DNA of 41,526 nt from Variovorax sp. (GTDB lineage Bacteria > Pseudomonadota > Gammaproteobacteria > Burkholderiales > Burkholderiaceae_C): NCBI GenBank assembly GCA_017744935.1, contig JAGIAI010000044.1, positions 1 to 41,526 on the forward strand. The letters are read 5' to 3'. This document shows positions 1-8,768 of this stretch, piece after piece. How positions within the stretch are numbered: position 1 is the stretch's first letter; each line of letters begins with the position of its first letter. Position numbers and translations under genes: made by a program. Under the pieces are notes generated by a model. The model made no database searches, had not been told where the DNA came from, and saw nothing but the letters and a program-made list of their open reading frames with translations.

Positions 1-125
1 ACGTTCTCTTTCGTCCCTGCCTGGAGGGAACCGATGGTCACGACCGCGGCTTCGGCCGCTGCGACCTCGCGCGAGACGATGCCTTGCAGCCGCATCACGG
101 TCGCCGCCGCCATCACCACGTGAAA
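1..125 (-). pseudogene. M20-family amidohydrolase remnant, 5' truncated and cut by the window edge
   Basis: Read on the minus strand, this stretch encodes residues typical of the middle of an M20/HipO-type amidohydrolase (hippurate hydrolase / aminoacylase family): VVMAAATVMRLQGIVSRE, then AAVVTIGSLQAGTKEN running off the window. In full-length members this segment sits well inside the protein, after a motif like PHxGxDP, and about 270 residues should precede it. Here the frame meets a TAG stop at 150-152 only a dozen codons upstream, and the family match ends near base 120. No room is left for the N-terminal catalytic domain, because a plus-strand glycosyltransferase follows. I therefore call a 5'-truncated fragment. 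The metal-binding residues would lie in the missing part. The family call rests on a short match. Confidence 0.6.
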
Positions 126-141
126 TCCTTTGCGCGCCGAG

Positions 142-168
142 ATTGCTAGCTACGAATTTCATAGCAAT
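142..168. repeat. REP-like extragenic palindrome
   Basis: ATTGCTA at 142-148 is repeated inverted as TAGCAAT at 162-168. Nested between them, 149-165 is a near-perfect palindrome with one mismatch (GCTACGAATTTCATAGC). The element is AT-rich in a very GC-rich window and lies between the truncated amidohydrolase and the glycosyltransferase. It resembles the TAGC-flanked intergenic palindromes I associate with Comamonadaceae genomes, but I cannot count copies genome-wide. No second full copy is visible in this window. Confidence 0.5.
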
Positions 169-249
169 TGAAGTTAAGTTGAGTAAAGGGGACTGGCACC
201 AGGCGAGCGGCGTCCTGCCTGCGTGTCTCGATGCGCCAGAATCGGCGCC

Positions 250-2346
250 ATGCCCAGCGCAGCGCATTCCCTACTCGTCCAGGCCGAACAACTGTTCCGA
301 TCGGGCCGCGCGCCTCAGGCCGAGGCCATGCTGCGCACCATGGTCGACAAGCCGGACGCACCTGCGCGGGCCCTCGAGCTTCTGGCCTTCATCCGCGGCA
401 ACCAGGGCGACATGGCAGGCTGCGAGCACTACCTCGCACGCGCGGTTGCCTTGCCCGGCTGCTCCGCCGAAGCCCACTTCTATCTGGGCCGCGTGCGCCT
501 TCAGAGGGGCAGTGCGCGCGAAGCCATTGCCTGCTTCGAGCGCGCGATCCGCGAAGCCGGCGAGTTCTTCGAAGCACTGCATGAAATCGGCGTCGCCCAC
601 AGCGCGACGGGCGACCATGCGCTGGCGCTCGCGGCATTCGAGCGCGCGGCACGCCTCAACGATCGCGTGCCCGAACTCCAGCTCAATCTCGGAAGCAGCC
701 TGCTGGCGTTGCAGCGTCCGCAGCAGGCGGTGGTTCACTTCGAGCGCGCGTTGAAGCTCCAGCCCCAGCTCGCGCGCGCATGGTCGGAGCGCGCCATGGC
801 GCTGTGCGAGCTCGGCCGACTCGACGACGCCCTCGCGAGCTGCGAGCGTGCACTGCAGTTCGCGCCTCAGGATGTCTACGCATCGATGAACCAGGTCGCA
901 CTGCTCGAACGCGCAGGCCGCGAGGACGCCGCGCGCAAAGCCCTGTCGCTTCTCGCGCGGCTGCCTGCCGACACCGCACACCTGCGTGGGTACTGGATGC
1001 ATGACCGAATGCTGGCGTGCCGTTGGGACGGTTACCAATCACTGCTTCAGGAGACATGCGATCGCGTCCTGGCCGGAGAACAGGCGGCCGAGCCCTTCGC
1101 GCTCCTGCCGACCGGCGCGGACCCCAAGGTGCTGCTCACCTGCGCAAAGCGCTACGCGCAGGACCACGCGGTCTCGGCACGAGACCCCGCACCGGCGCCT
1201 CGCGATGCGACTTCACGCCGCCTGCGCATCGGCTACTTTTCATCCGGCTTCGGTCCGCACCCCACCTCCCAGCTGATCGTGCGCCTCTTCGAGTATCACG
1301 ACCGCGCGCGCTTCGAATGCTTCGGTTTTTCGTTCGGTCCGCCGATCTCGGATCCGATGGGCCGGCGCGTCATGCAATCGCTCGATCACTTCACGGAAGT
1401 GGCGAATCGCGACGATCCACAGATTGCGGCGATGGCGCGCGAAGCAGGCATCGACATTGCGATCGATCTCAACGGCTACATCGAAGGATCCCGCCCCGGC
1501 ATCTTCGCCCACCGCGCCGCGCCGCTGCAGGTCAGCTACCTCGGCTACCCCGGCACCATGGGCGCGAACTTCATCGACTACATCCTTGCCGATGCCGTCG
1601 TGATCCGGCCCGAAGACGAGCGCTTCTACAGCGAAAAGGTCGTCCGGCTGCCCGGCTCGTACCAATGCAACGACGAGCTTGCCGAGATCGTGCCCTGCAC
1701 CATCACGCGCGAGCAGGCCGGGCTGCCGCCGGACGGCTTCGTGTTCGCGTGCTTCAACAACAACTACAAAATCACGCCCGACGTCTTCGACGTGTGGATG
1801 CGCCTGCTGTCCGCCGTACCCGGCAGCGTGCTGTGGCTTCTGGAAGGTCACGCGGGCGCACCGTCGGCGCTTGCCGCGGAAGCGCAGAAGCGCGGCGTCG
1901 ATCCGTCGCGCATCGTGTGGGCGAAGCGCGCGTCGCATGCGGAACATCTGTCGCGCCATGCACTGGCGGACCTTTTCCTCGACACCTTTCACTACAACGC
2001 GCACACCACCTGCAGCGATGCATTGCGCGCCGGCTTGCCATTGCTGACGCTCGAAGGAGACACCTTCGCGGCGCGCGTTGCGTCCAGCCTGCTCGGTGCA
2101 ATGGAGTTGCCCGAACTCGTGACGAAGGATGTCGCGTCTTACGAGGCCCGCGCACTCGAATTCGCGCGGTCCCCACAACTACTCGTGGCGGTTCGGAACA
2201 AGCTGCTACAGCAGCGAAAGACCGGCAGCGTATTCGACGCCCGCCAGTTCACCCGTCACTTCGAAGCCGCGTGCGAGGCCATGTGGGCGCGCCACGTCGC
2301 TGGCTTGCCACCCGAGCCGATCGACGTCGCTCAGTTCGAGGTGTGA
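250..2346 (+). CDS. TPR-containing O-GlcNAc-transferase-like glycosyltransferase (GT41/SPINDLY type)
   Basis: The protein is 698 residues. The N-terminal half (about 10-330) is made of tetratricopeptide repeats, visible as spaced alternations such as AEAHFYLGRVRLQRGSAREA and LGRLDDALASCERALQFAP. The C-terminal half (about 345-680) carries bacterial O-GlcNAc-transferase motifs: GYFSSGFGPHPTS, DIAIDLNGYI, QVSYLGYPGTMGANFIDY, ACFNNNYKITP and DLFLDTFHYNAHTTCSDAL. Family members transfer a sugar from a nucleotide sugar to Ser/Thr of proteins or to surface structures; the acceptor here is unknown. There is no signal peptide, so it is probably cytoplasmic. ATG 250 is preferred over an in-frame GTG at 223; neither has a clear Shine-Dalgarno sequence. 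It stands alone, convergent with the ABC operon, so no partner suggests the acceptor. Confidence 0.85.
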   Translation: MPSAAHSLLVQAEQLFRSGRAPQAEAMLRTMVDKPDAPARALELLAFIRGNQGDMAGCEHYLARAVALPGCSAEAHFYLGRVRLQRGSAREAIACFERAIREAGEFFEALHEIGVAHSATGDHALALAAFERAARLNDRVPELQLNLGSSLLALQRPQQAVVHFERALKLQPQLARAWSERAMALCELGRLDDALASCERALQFAPQDVYASMNQVALLERAGREDAARKALSLLARLPADTAHLRGYWMHDRMLACRWDGYQSLLQETCDRVLAGEQAAEPFALLPTGADPKVLLTCAKRYAQDHAVSARDPAPAPRDATSRRLRIGYFSSGFGPHPTSQLIVRLFEYHDRARFECFGFSFGPPISDPMGRRVMQSLDHFTEVANRDDPQIAAMAREAGIDIAIDLNGYIEGSRPGIFAHRAAPLQVSYLGYPGTMGANFIDYILADAVVIRPEDERFYSEKVVRLPGSYQCNDELAEIVPCTITREQAGLPPDGFVFACFNNNYKITPDVFDVWMRLLSAVPGSVLWLLEGHAGAPSALAAEAQKRGVDPSRIVWAKRASHAEHLSRHALADLFLDTFHYNAHTTCSDALRAGLPLLTLEGDTFAARVASSLLGAMELPELVTKDVASYEARALEFARSPQLLVAVRNKLLQQRKTGSVFDARQFTRHFEAACEAMWARHVAGLPPEPIDVAQFEV

Positions 2347-2503
2347 CCGTCGTCAGGGCTGCGCGGCGCGGAAGCAGGTGCCGCCGGCGTCCTCGGTGTG
2401 CGCCTCGGGAATGAGTCGGCATTCGAGCCATGCGGCGCAACCTGTTTCGAGGAGCGGTACGAATTCATCGAGCGATTCTTGCACCTCCGCGGCGCGTGCG
2501 GGC

Positions 2504-3601
2504 TCAGAGCCTGAAGGACTTCGCCATGTCGACCACCGCCTGCCGGTCGAAGGCATTGATGTCGTCGATCAGCTCGTTGGTGAATAGCCGGTTGGGATCT
2601 CCGAGTTCCTCGGCCAGCTTCGGATTCTTGCTGCTGTCGGCCGTCATCTCGATGTTCGCCCTCCATTCGGACAGCGACGACGCGCCAATGCGCTGGTCCG
2701 TATCGTCGGGCCGTCGCATCCAGCTGTTCTTGCGGTCCTTGAGGATGAAGGCGAGTTCCTTGCGCGCCTCGTCTTCGCTGCGGCCCTTGGGCCGGCTTTC
2801 GGGGTACACCGCCCAGTGCAGGTCGATGGCCGCTTCGAGGTTCGCGTTCGAGAAGATGGTCGACTTGGCGATGCCCTGGAACAGCGCCACGAGCGACTTG
2901 CGCTCCTCCTTCAGCAGCTTCCTCGGCACGCAGATCCAGCCAGACCCGACCTGCGCGAACTTCGGGGTGATCGGCACGTAGCGCAGCTTGGTCCCCACCA
3001 GTTCGATGCGTGCGGCGGCGGTATCGAAGGTCACCATGGCGTCCACCCGGTCGTTGTCGATGGCGGCGCCGGCCGGTGCACCGTCGCCGATGGCGATGTA
3101 CTCGCACTTGTCGTCCTTCAGGCCCAGTTCGGCCAGCATCGTCTTGTTGATAACGATGCCGGTGTCGCCCTGGCTGCGCACGCCGATGCGCTTGCCCGCG
3201 AGGTCCGCCGCCGACTTGATCGGGCTGCCCGGCTTCACGACGATCACGTTCGCATTGCGCGGCAGCCACTTGTAGACGCTGACCAGGTCGAGCGACGGAT
3301 CCTTCGCCATCGCGGGCAGCAGCAGCCCCGGCACCGCCGGTCCGAAGTCCACATGGCCGGCGCGCAGGCTCTGCAGTGCCTGCGTCATGCTCGACATGTT
3401 GACATACTCCACATCCACGCCGTTGGGCTTGTAGAAGTTGAGCTTCGGGTGCTGGCCCGCCGTGCAGAAGCATTGCTGCGGGTCGTTCACCGCCGCGGTG
3501 TTCGCCACCTTCATCACGCGCACGGCCTGTGCCAGTGCCGGAAGCCCGGCGCCAAGGCCCAAGGCGCCGAGGCCCAGGCCGAAATCACGTCGCGTCAACA
3601 T
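2504..3601 (-). CDS. ABC transporter substrate-binding protein, NMT1/TauA/SsuA-like
   Basis: A 365-residue periplasmic binding protein. It begins MLTRRDFGLGLGALGLGAG and continues to PALAQA, a twin-arginine-type signal peptide with cleavage expected after AQA. The mature part has the layout of the NMT1/TauA family: an N-terminal lobe with YVNMSSMTQALQSLRAGHVDFG, a hinge strand with GKRIGVRSQGDTGIVI, and a C-terminal lobe ending in a helix. ATG 3601 is chosen because AAGGAG lies six bases upstream and the signal peptide starts there, although the frame stays open far upstream. It is the last gene of the operon, 23 bases after the permease. The ligand is unknown; the neighbouring aromatic hydroxylase suggests an aromatic acid or related anion. 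TauA-like sulfonate binding is the main alternative. Confidence 0.85.
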   Translation of the reverse strand: MLTRRDFGLGLGALGLGAGLPALAQAVRVMKVANTAAVNDPQQCFCTAGQHPKLNFYKPNGVDVEYVNMSSMTQALQSLRAGHVDFGPAVPGLLLPAMAKDPSLDLVSVYKWLPRNANVIVVKPGSPIKSAADLAGKRIGVRSQGDTGIVINKTMLAELGLKDDKCEYIAIGDGAPAGAAIDNDRVDAMVTFDTAAARIELVGTKLRYVPITPKFAQVGSGWICVPRKLLKEERKSLVALFQGIAKSTIFSNANLEAAIDLHWAVYPESRPKGRSEDEARKELAFILKDRKNSWMRRPDDTDQRIGASSLSEWRANIEMTADSSKNPKLAEELGDPNRLFTNELIDDINAFDRQAVVDMAKSFRL

Positions 3602-3624
3602 GGTCCACTCCTTCGTGAAGAACT

Positions 3625-4515
3625 TCAGACATTCACCGTCCGCTGCGAGGTGTCGGCCGGCATCCAGTGCAGCACGCGTCGCTGGATCCGCCGCAGGAGG
3701 CCCGTGAGCACGATCCCGATCACCGACAGCACCACGCACACCGCGAAGCTGCCGCCGGTGTCGGCCTGTGCCTCCATCTGCAGGATGAGCACGCCGAGCC
3801 CCGCCTGTGCGCCGACGAATTCGCCGACCACCGCGCCGACCACACTGAAGGCGGCTGCCATGTTGAGTCCCGCGAAGATGTACGGCAGCGCGCTCGGGAA
3901 CTTGGCCTTGCGAAAGATCTGCCATGGCGTTGCCGACAGCGAACGCAGCAGGTCGATGCGGTCCGGGTCCACCGCCTTGAAGCCCGCGATGCTGGTTACC
4001 AGCACCGGAAAGAAGGTGAGAAGGCAGATGATCATCACCTTCGAGCCGATCCCGAAGCCCAGCCACACCACGATGATCGGCGCGACCGCCACCTTGGGCA
4101 CGCTCTGCAATGCGGCGACGTAGGGCTCCAGCAGTGCTTCGACCTTCGGCATCTGCGAGACCACGATGCCGATCGCGAGCCCCACGCCGCTGCCGATGAG
4201 GAAGCCCAGCAGGATCTCGGCAACCGTCACGCCGCCGTGATACCAGAAGCCGTCCTTGGCGAGCGGCCCCGTCGCGAGCCCACGCCAGAGCGCGACCGCG
4301 ATGTCGCTCACCGGAGGAACGAGGTGCTGTGGCACCTTGAAGAAGCGCACGGCCGCTTCCCATGAGCCGAGCAGCGTGACGAGCAGCAGCATCGACTGCA
4401 CCCGCGTCGATGCGAGCGGATTGACCCGACGTGTGCGCTTCGGCCTTGCCGCCTTCGTTGCGATGTCTTCCGGTGGTGCAATGGAGTCGGTGGTGGTGAG
4501 CATGGCGGTTGTCAT
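3625..4515 (-). CDS. ABC transporter permease, SsuC/TauC type
   Basis: A 296-residue inner-membrane permease of the BPD_transp_1 family. It has about six hydrophobic segments, the first around MLLLVTLLGSWEAAVRF. The coupling loop to the ATPase is visible as the EAA-like region SVPKVAVAPIIVVWLGFGIGSK, followed later by DLLRSLSATPWQIFRKAKFPSALPY. Start ATG 4515 has AAGGGG six bases upstream; the longer frame from 4548 would overlap the ATPase gene and lacks such a site. It lies 13 bases after the ATPase gene and 23 before the binding-protein gene, so the three form one importer. The N-terminal 40 residues before the first membrane segment are Pro/Lys/Arg-rich and cytoplasmic. Confidence 0.87.
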   Translation of the reverse strand: MTTAMLTTTDSIAPPEDIATKAARPKRTRRVNPLASTRVQSMLLLVTLLGSWEAAVRFFKVPQHLVPPVSDIAVALWRGLATGPLAKDGFWYHGGVTVAEILLGFLIGSGVGLAIGIVVSQMPKVEALLEPYVAALQSVPKVAVAPIIVVWLGFGIGSKVMIICLLTFFPVLVTSIAGFKAVDPDRIDLLRSLSATPWQIFRKAKFPSALPYIFAGLNMAAAFSVVGAVVGEFVGAQAGLGVLILQMEAQADTGGSFAVCVVLSVIGIVLTGLLRRIQRRVLHWMPADTSQRTVNV

Positions 4516-4528
4516 CGGGAGCCCCTTT

Positions 4529-5325
<797 letters not shown>

Positions 5326-5329
<4 letters not shown>

Positions 5330-6117
5330 GCTTTGGCCCCTTCGGGTTGGAGAAAGCGGACGATGTGATGCGCCAGCACCTCGGGCGCCTGCATCGCGGT
5401 CACGTGGCCGATGGCGGGCAGCAGCACGGCATCGGCGCCGCGGATCCGTCCGGCCATGGCCAGCGTCACGCTGGGCGGAACGACGCGATCGAGTTCGCCG
5501 GCGAGCACCAGCGTGGGCGCGACGATGTCGGCCACGCCCCGTTCGATCGTGGTCTGCACAGTCGCGCCGCGCCGTGCGGAGCGCGCCGATGAGGGCCGGG
5601 CATTCGCGAACACCCGGCGCAGCTCGGGACGCTGCTTCAGGAAGGCTTCGGGGAAGAACCAGGTCGCCAGTTCCTCGGCTGTGCCTGGGAGGTCGCCCCG
5701 CAGCTCTGCCAGTCGACGTGCATCGGGGCACAGTTCCTCGTAAGGCCTCGGCAGCGGCCATGTGCTGCCGAGCACGAGATGATCCACCGAACGCGGATGG
5801 AGCAGCGCCAGTGCCTGCGCCACCCGTCCGCCGAAGGACGAGCCGAACACGTGCGCGCGCTTGAGACCCAATGCCTTGATCAGGAGCTGCGCATCGTTCG
5901 CAAGATCGGCGAGCGTCGACGGGCGCTCAGGGCCTTCGGTCTCGCCGCAGTCGCGCTGGTCGTACGCAATCACCGTGAAGCGCATCGACAGAAGCGGCAC
6001 CAGCGCCGAGAACATCTGACGGGAGGCTTCCGCGCCATGCATCAACAGCAGCGGCGGGCCGTCGCCCTCGCGGTCGAAGGCGACGCGTACTTCGCCGAGC
6101 TGCACGAAGTGCGTCAT
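5326..6117 (-). CDS. alpha/beta hydrolase, possible ring-cleavage product or enol-lactone hydrolase
   Basis: A 263-residue single-domain alpha/beta hydrolase. The nucleophile elbow GSSFG places Ser94. The acid is Asp210 in LAGELDRVVPP and the base His238 in AIGHVTAMQ. The oxyanion-hole HG is at 27-28 (LLLMHGAE) and the conserved YDQRDCGET loop at 52-60. Family members include meta-cleavage-product hydrolases and beta-ketoadipate enol-lactonase (PcaD-like). The position directly after a VOC protein and an aromatic hydroxylase makes a C-C or ester hydrolase in an aromatic pathway likely, but the exact reaction cannot be read. Start ATG 6117 overlaps the VOC stop as ATGA, and its own stop overlaps the ATPase start in the same way. 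Confidence 0.82.
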
Positions 6118-6521
6118 GCGTCGCTCCCTTCTTCCTGGTCCAGCCAGAAGGTCATCTCGATCTTGAGACCACGCGGGTCGTGCAGAAAGATCTGGTGAAT
6201 GGACCACCCGGGAATCGGCGCTTCTGCAAACGGCACTCCCAGCGCGCGAAGATGCTCGCGCATCTCGACGAGCCCGCGCGAGCGGAAAGAGATGTGATCG
6301 AGGTGGCCCGTGACAGGCTGCACGGGCGCGTCCGGCGTCGACAGGTGCGCGTAGAGGTGCACGATCGGCTGACCATCCGCATAGAGCCACGTACCAGGAG
6401 CCGGGATCTCCGGCCGCGCGCCAACGGTGAGGCGCATCACCCGCGTGTAGAAGTCCACCAGCGGTGGCAGTTCGTCCGGCGTGCAGCGGATCGTGAAGTG
6501 GTGCAGGGCGGTGACTGGCAT
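6114..6521 (-). CDS. single-domain VOC (glyoxalase/dioxygenase) protein
   Basis: A 135-residue vicinal-oxygen-chelate protein. The two beta-alpha-beta-beta-beta modules start at HHFTIRC (residues 7-13) and HLDHISFRSRG (73-83). Likely metal ligands are His8, His76 and Glu122 (LHDPRGLKIEM), the standard VOC pattern. Type I extradiol dioxygenases are usually about twice as long, so this could be a small one-domain dioxygenase, a glyoxalase-like isomerase, or a binding protein. Its place between the hydroxylase and the hydrolase favours a ring-opening or isomerising step. It starts four bases after the hydroxylase stop and ends in an ATGA overlap with the hydrolase gene. Confidence 0.8.
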   Translation of the reverse strand: MPVTALHHFTIRCTPDELPPLVDFYTRVMRLTVGARPEIPAPGTWLYADGQPIVHLYAHLSTPDAPVQPVTGHLDHISFRSRGLVEMREHLRALGVPFAEAPIPGWSIHQIFLHDPRGLKIEMTFWLDQEEGSDA

Positions 6522-6525
6522 GGCA

Positions 6526-8127
6526 TCAGTCCAATAGCGTTGACAGGACGGCCGACAGGTCCGCGGCCGGATCGGATGGCGTCCACGGCATGCGGAACGC
6601 CACATGGCCGTCGGGCCGTACCAGCACGGCGCCGCGCAGGCCGAGCAGCAGGCCGTCCTTTTCGTGCGTGTCGTCGAGCTGCCTGGCAAGAACGGTTCGC
6701 CCGTTCTTGCCGGACACGGCGCGCGCCGCTTCCATCCATGCATCGGCCTTCGGTCCGGCGACCAGAACGAACTCGCGATCGAACCAGTCGAGCGTGGTGT
6801 TGCGCCGCGCCAGGTCCAGCCAGATGTGCGGGAAGCGCATGCCCGGCTTGTCGGCCGGCTCGTACCAGCGCGCACGCATCACATGCTTGCCGGTGCCGTC
6901 GGGGATCACCGCGCCGTCCTCGTAGCAGAAGCCCAGCGACTGGCCGATGCTGTGGATGTGGTTGTCGCTGTCGCGGATCCAGAAATCGATGCGATCCGGG
7001 TTGCCCGAGCGCAGCGCCTCGTCGCACTGGATGAAGCGCGACGCGTTGTGAAGGCTGAAGTCCGCATTCGACTCCGCCACCGGACGGCGCTCGCGGTCGT
7101 AGCTGTCGAGCAGGCGCGGGCTCGCACGCCCTGTGAGCACGAAGGCCAGCTTCCACGCGAGGTTGTGCGCGTCCTGGATGCCGGAGTTCATGCCGTAGCC
7201 GCCATTCGGCGGAAAGCGATGCGCCGAATCGCCCACAAGCAGGACGCGCCCCTTGCGGAAGGTCGCGGCGACCTGACGGCTCATGCGCCACACCGAGCGG
7301 TTGATCACCTTCACGTCGAGGTTCGGCACACCGGACATCGTGCGAGCCAGCTTCACCACTTCGTCATCGGTGCGCTCGCCGACGCGCTCGTCCGCTTCGC
7401 GGCCAACTGGCAGAAGGGTCAGCCACTTGTCCTTGCCATTGGTGTTGAGCACCGTGGAGATCGGGTAGGGCGAATCCTTTGCATAGACGCGCCAGCCTGC
7501 GCAGAGAGCGGCATCGCGAACATGCGAGAGATCGGCCTGCCAGTACTCGTTGGCCATGACCGCGAGCGTGGCGGGGCCGCGCATCTCGATGTCGGCCTGC
7601 CGCCGCACCGAACTCGTCGCGCCATCGGCCGCGATCAGGTACTGGGCATGCCACGTCGCGGTCTCGCCGCTGTTGACGTTGCGGCTGGTCACCGCAATGC
7701 CGGTGCCGCCTTCGTCGTAGTTCAGGAACTCGTGGCCGTAGAGGATGCGGCCCACCTCGCTCTTGCGTGCATGGTCGAGCAGTTCCTGCTCCACCGTGTC
7801 CTGCGACTGGATGATCTTCCAGCACGGCGAGTGGCCCAGGTTCGGCTCGGGGTTGGTGCGGCCCCATTCGTGGCCGCTCATCGATTCGCAGAACGAGAAG
7901 AAGTCCGAGCCGTCCGGCAACGCGTGCCGCTTCATCAACCCGTCGATGCCCCACTGGCGGAAGATTTCCATCGTGCGGGTGTAGGTGCCGCGCGCCTTCG
8001 GATGGTCGGTAGTCGTCGCGCTGCGTTCGAGCAGCACGAAGTCGATGCCGAAGCGTTGCAACAGGATCGCCATCGACAGGCCGGCCGGGCCGCCGCCGAC
8101 GATCACGACAGGGACTTTGCTTTGCAT
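6526..8127 (-). CDS. FAD-dependent aromatic hydroxylase (group A flavoprotein monooxygenase)
   Basis: A 533-residue flavin hydroxylase of the PheA/MhpA/TfdB type. The Rossmann FAD motif GGGPAG is at 11-16, the DG motif at 168-169 (YLIAADGATSSVRR) and the GD motif at 299-300 (LLVGDSAHRFPPNGGYGMN). After residue 380 a C-terminal domain follows that looks like the thioredoxin-like tail of phenol hydroxylases (DWFDREFVLVAG, LLGLRGAVLVRPDGHVAFR). Such enzymes use NAD(P)H and O2 to hydroxylate phenolic or aromatic acid rings. ATG 8127 is chosen because GGAGG lies seven bases upstream; the in-frame TTG at 8133 sits too close to that site. It begins two bases after the GAF gene ends. The substrate cannot be told from motifs. 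Confidence 0.87.
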   Translation of the reverse strand: MQSKVPVVIVGGGPAGLSMAILLQRFGIDFVLLERSATTTDHPKARGTYTRTMEIFRQWGIDGLMKRHALPDGSDFFSFCESMSGHEWGRTNPEPNLGHSPCWKIIQSQDTVEQELLDHARKSEVGRILYGHEFLNYDEGGTGIAVTSRNVNSGETATWHAQYLIAADGATSSVRRQADIEMRGPATLAVMANEYWQADLSHVRDAALCAGWRVYAKDSPYPISTVLNTNGKDKWLTLLPVGREADERVGERTDDEVVKLARTMSGVPNLDVKVINRSVWRMSRQVAATFRKGRVLLVGDSAHRFPPNGGYGMNSGIQDAHNLAWKLAFVLTGRASPRLLDSYDRERRPVAESNADFSLHNASRFIQCDEALRSGNPDRIDFWIRDSDNHIHSIGQSLGFCYEDGAVIPDGTGKHVMRARWYEPADKPGMRFPHIWLDLARRNTTLDWFDREFVLVAGPKADAWMEAARAVSGKNGRTVLARQLDDTHEKDGLLLGLRGAVLVRPDGHVAFRMPWTPSDPAADLSAVLSTLLD

Positions 8128-8129
8128 GT

Positions 8130-8699
8130 TCAAGCCTCCAGAGGAGAGGTGAGGGAGACACCGGCGAAGCGATAGGCCAGCCCGGGCGCGGCTGGCACCC
8201 AGCGCGCGGCAGCAAGCGCCAGCAGCCGGATGCCGAGAACTTCCTGCGGCAGCCAGCGGGCGCGGGTGCCGAAGACGTTGAAGGTGGCGTAGCAGAGGTC
8301 GCCCTGCATCAGCGGCACGTTGATCACGCTGCGCACCTTGTAGGCGCGCATCTGCTCGAAGTCGTCGAAGTGCTGCGCGAGCACATGCTCGCCTTCACCG
8401 ACGAACACGCGGCCGCGCACGAAGAGGCACTCGGTCCACGGCGTCAGCGTCTTCCGCTTCGCGCCGTTGACGGGAAAGCTCGCAGCCTCCGATGAATAGA
8501 AGCGGCGCAAAAGCACCTGGCCCGGGGCGTCGCGCCCTGTCGTCACGTTCTGCTGGATGCTGAAGATGCTGCCGGAGGCAATCAGCGAGCGGCACAGATC
8601 AATGCGGCGCAGCGCTTCGTCAGCGCTCCGCGATTCGGCGAGCGCGTCCAGAAACTCTGCCGTGATGCCGTCGTTCGTGGGTGCGTGGATTGCGTCCAT
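8130..8699 (-). CDS. GAF-like domain protein, first gene of the aromatic operon
   Basis: A 189-residue soluble protein without signal peptide or output domain. The stretch TECLFVRGRVFVGEGEHVLAQHF and VRSVINVPLMQGDLCYATFNVFG (about 90-150) resembles a small ligand-binding GAF domain. It heads the operon, divergent from the LysR gene across 69 bases. Possible roles are ligand sensing for the pathway or an accessory to the hydroxylase. It lacks the kinase, cyclase or HTH domain that GAF sensors often carry, so the function is open. ATG 8699 is the only sensible start. Confidence 0.65.
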   Translation of the reverse strand: MDAIHAPTNDGITAEFLDALAESRSADEALRRIDLCRSLIASGSIFSIQQNVTTGRDAPGQVLLRRFYSSEAASFPVNGAKRKTLTPWTECLFVRGRVFVGEGEHVLAQHFDDFEQMRAYKVRSVINVPLMQGDLCYATFNVFGTRARWLPQEVLGIRLLALAAARWVPAAPGLAYRFAGVSLTSPLEA

Positions 8700-8768
8700 G
8701 GGGAAAAGTCTAGGACTCGCAATTCACCAAAGTGAAATAATTTTTGATAGCTCGATAACCCTGGAGTT
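8700..8768. promoter_or_regulatory. divergent promoter/operator region with inverted repeat 8723-8736
   Basis: These 69 bases separate the minus-strand aromatic operon from the plus-strand LysR gene. They contain TTCAC-CAAA-GTGAA (8723-8736), a perfect five-base inverted repeat with a four-base spacer, in an AT-rich patch. LysR regulators usually bind a dyad in exactly this position between their own gene and the divergent target. The spacing differs from the classic T-N11-A core, so the site assignment is inference. I see no convincing -35/-10 pair on either strand. Confidence 0.5.

Noticed and set aside
2353..2499. Possible short minus-strand gene after the binding protein (about 45 codons, contains LECRLIPEAHTEDAGG)
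   Set aside because: It reads somewhat protein-like and a GGAGG overlaps a GTG, but there is no properly spaced start codon and no recognised family. It may be a remnant.
2816..4123. Plus-strand open frame of 435 codons across the binding-protein and permease genes
   Set aside because: Composition is that of an antisense shadow and the minus strand holds clear ABC-transporter genes with ribosome-binding sites.
6604..8175. Plus-strand open frame of 523 codons opposite the flavin hydroxylase
   Set aside because: The minus strand has complete FAD motifs; the opposite frame has none.
8741..8756. TTTTTGATAGCT at the LysR promoter as a second REP-like repeat
   Set aside because: Only half resembles the 142-168 element and it lacks the inverted partner.
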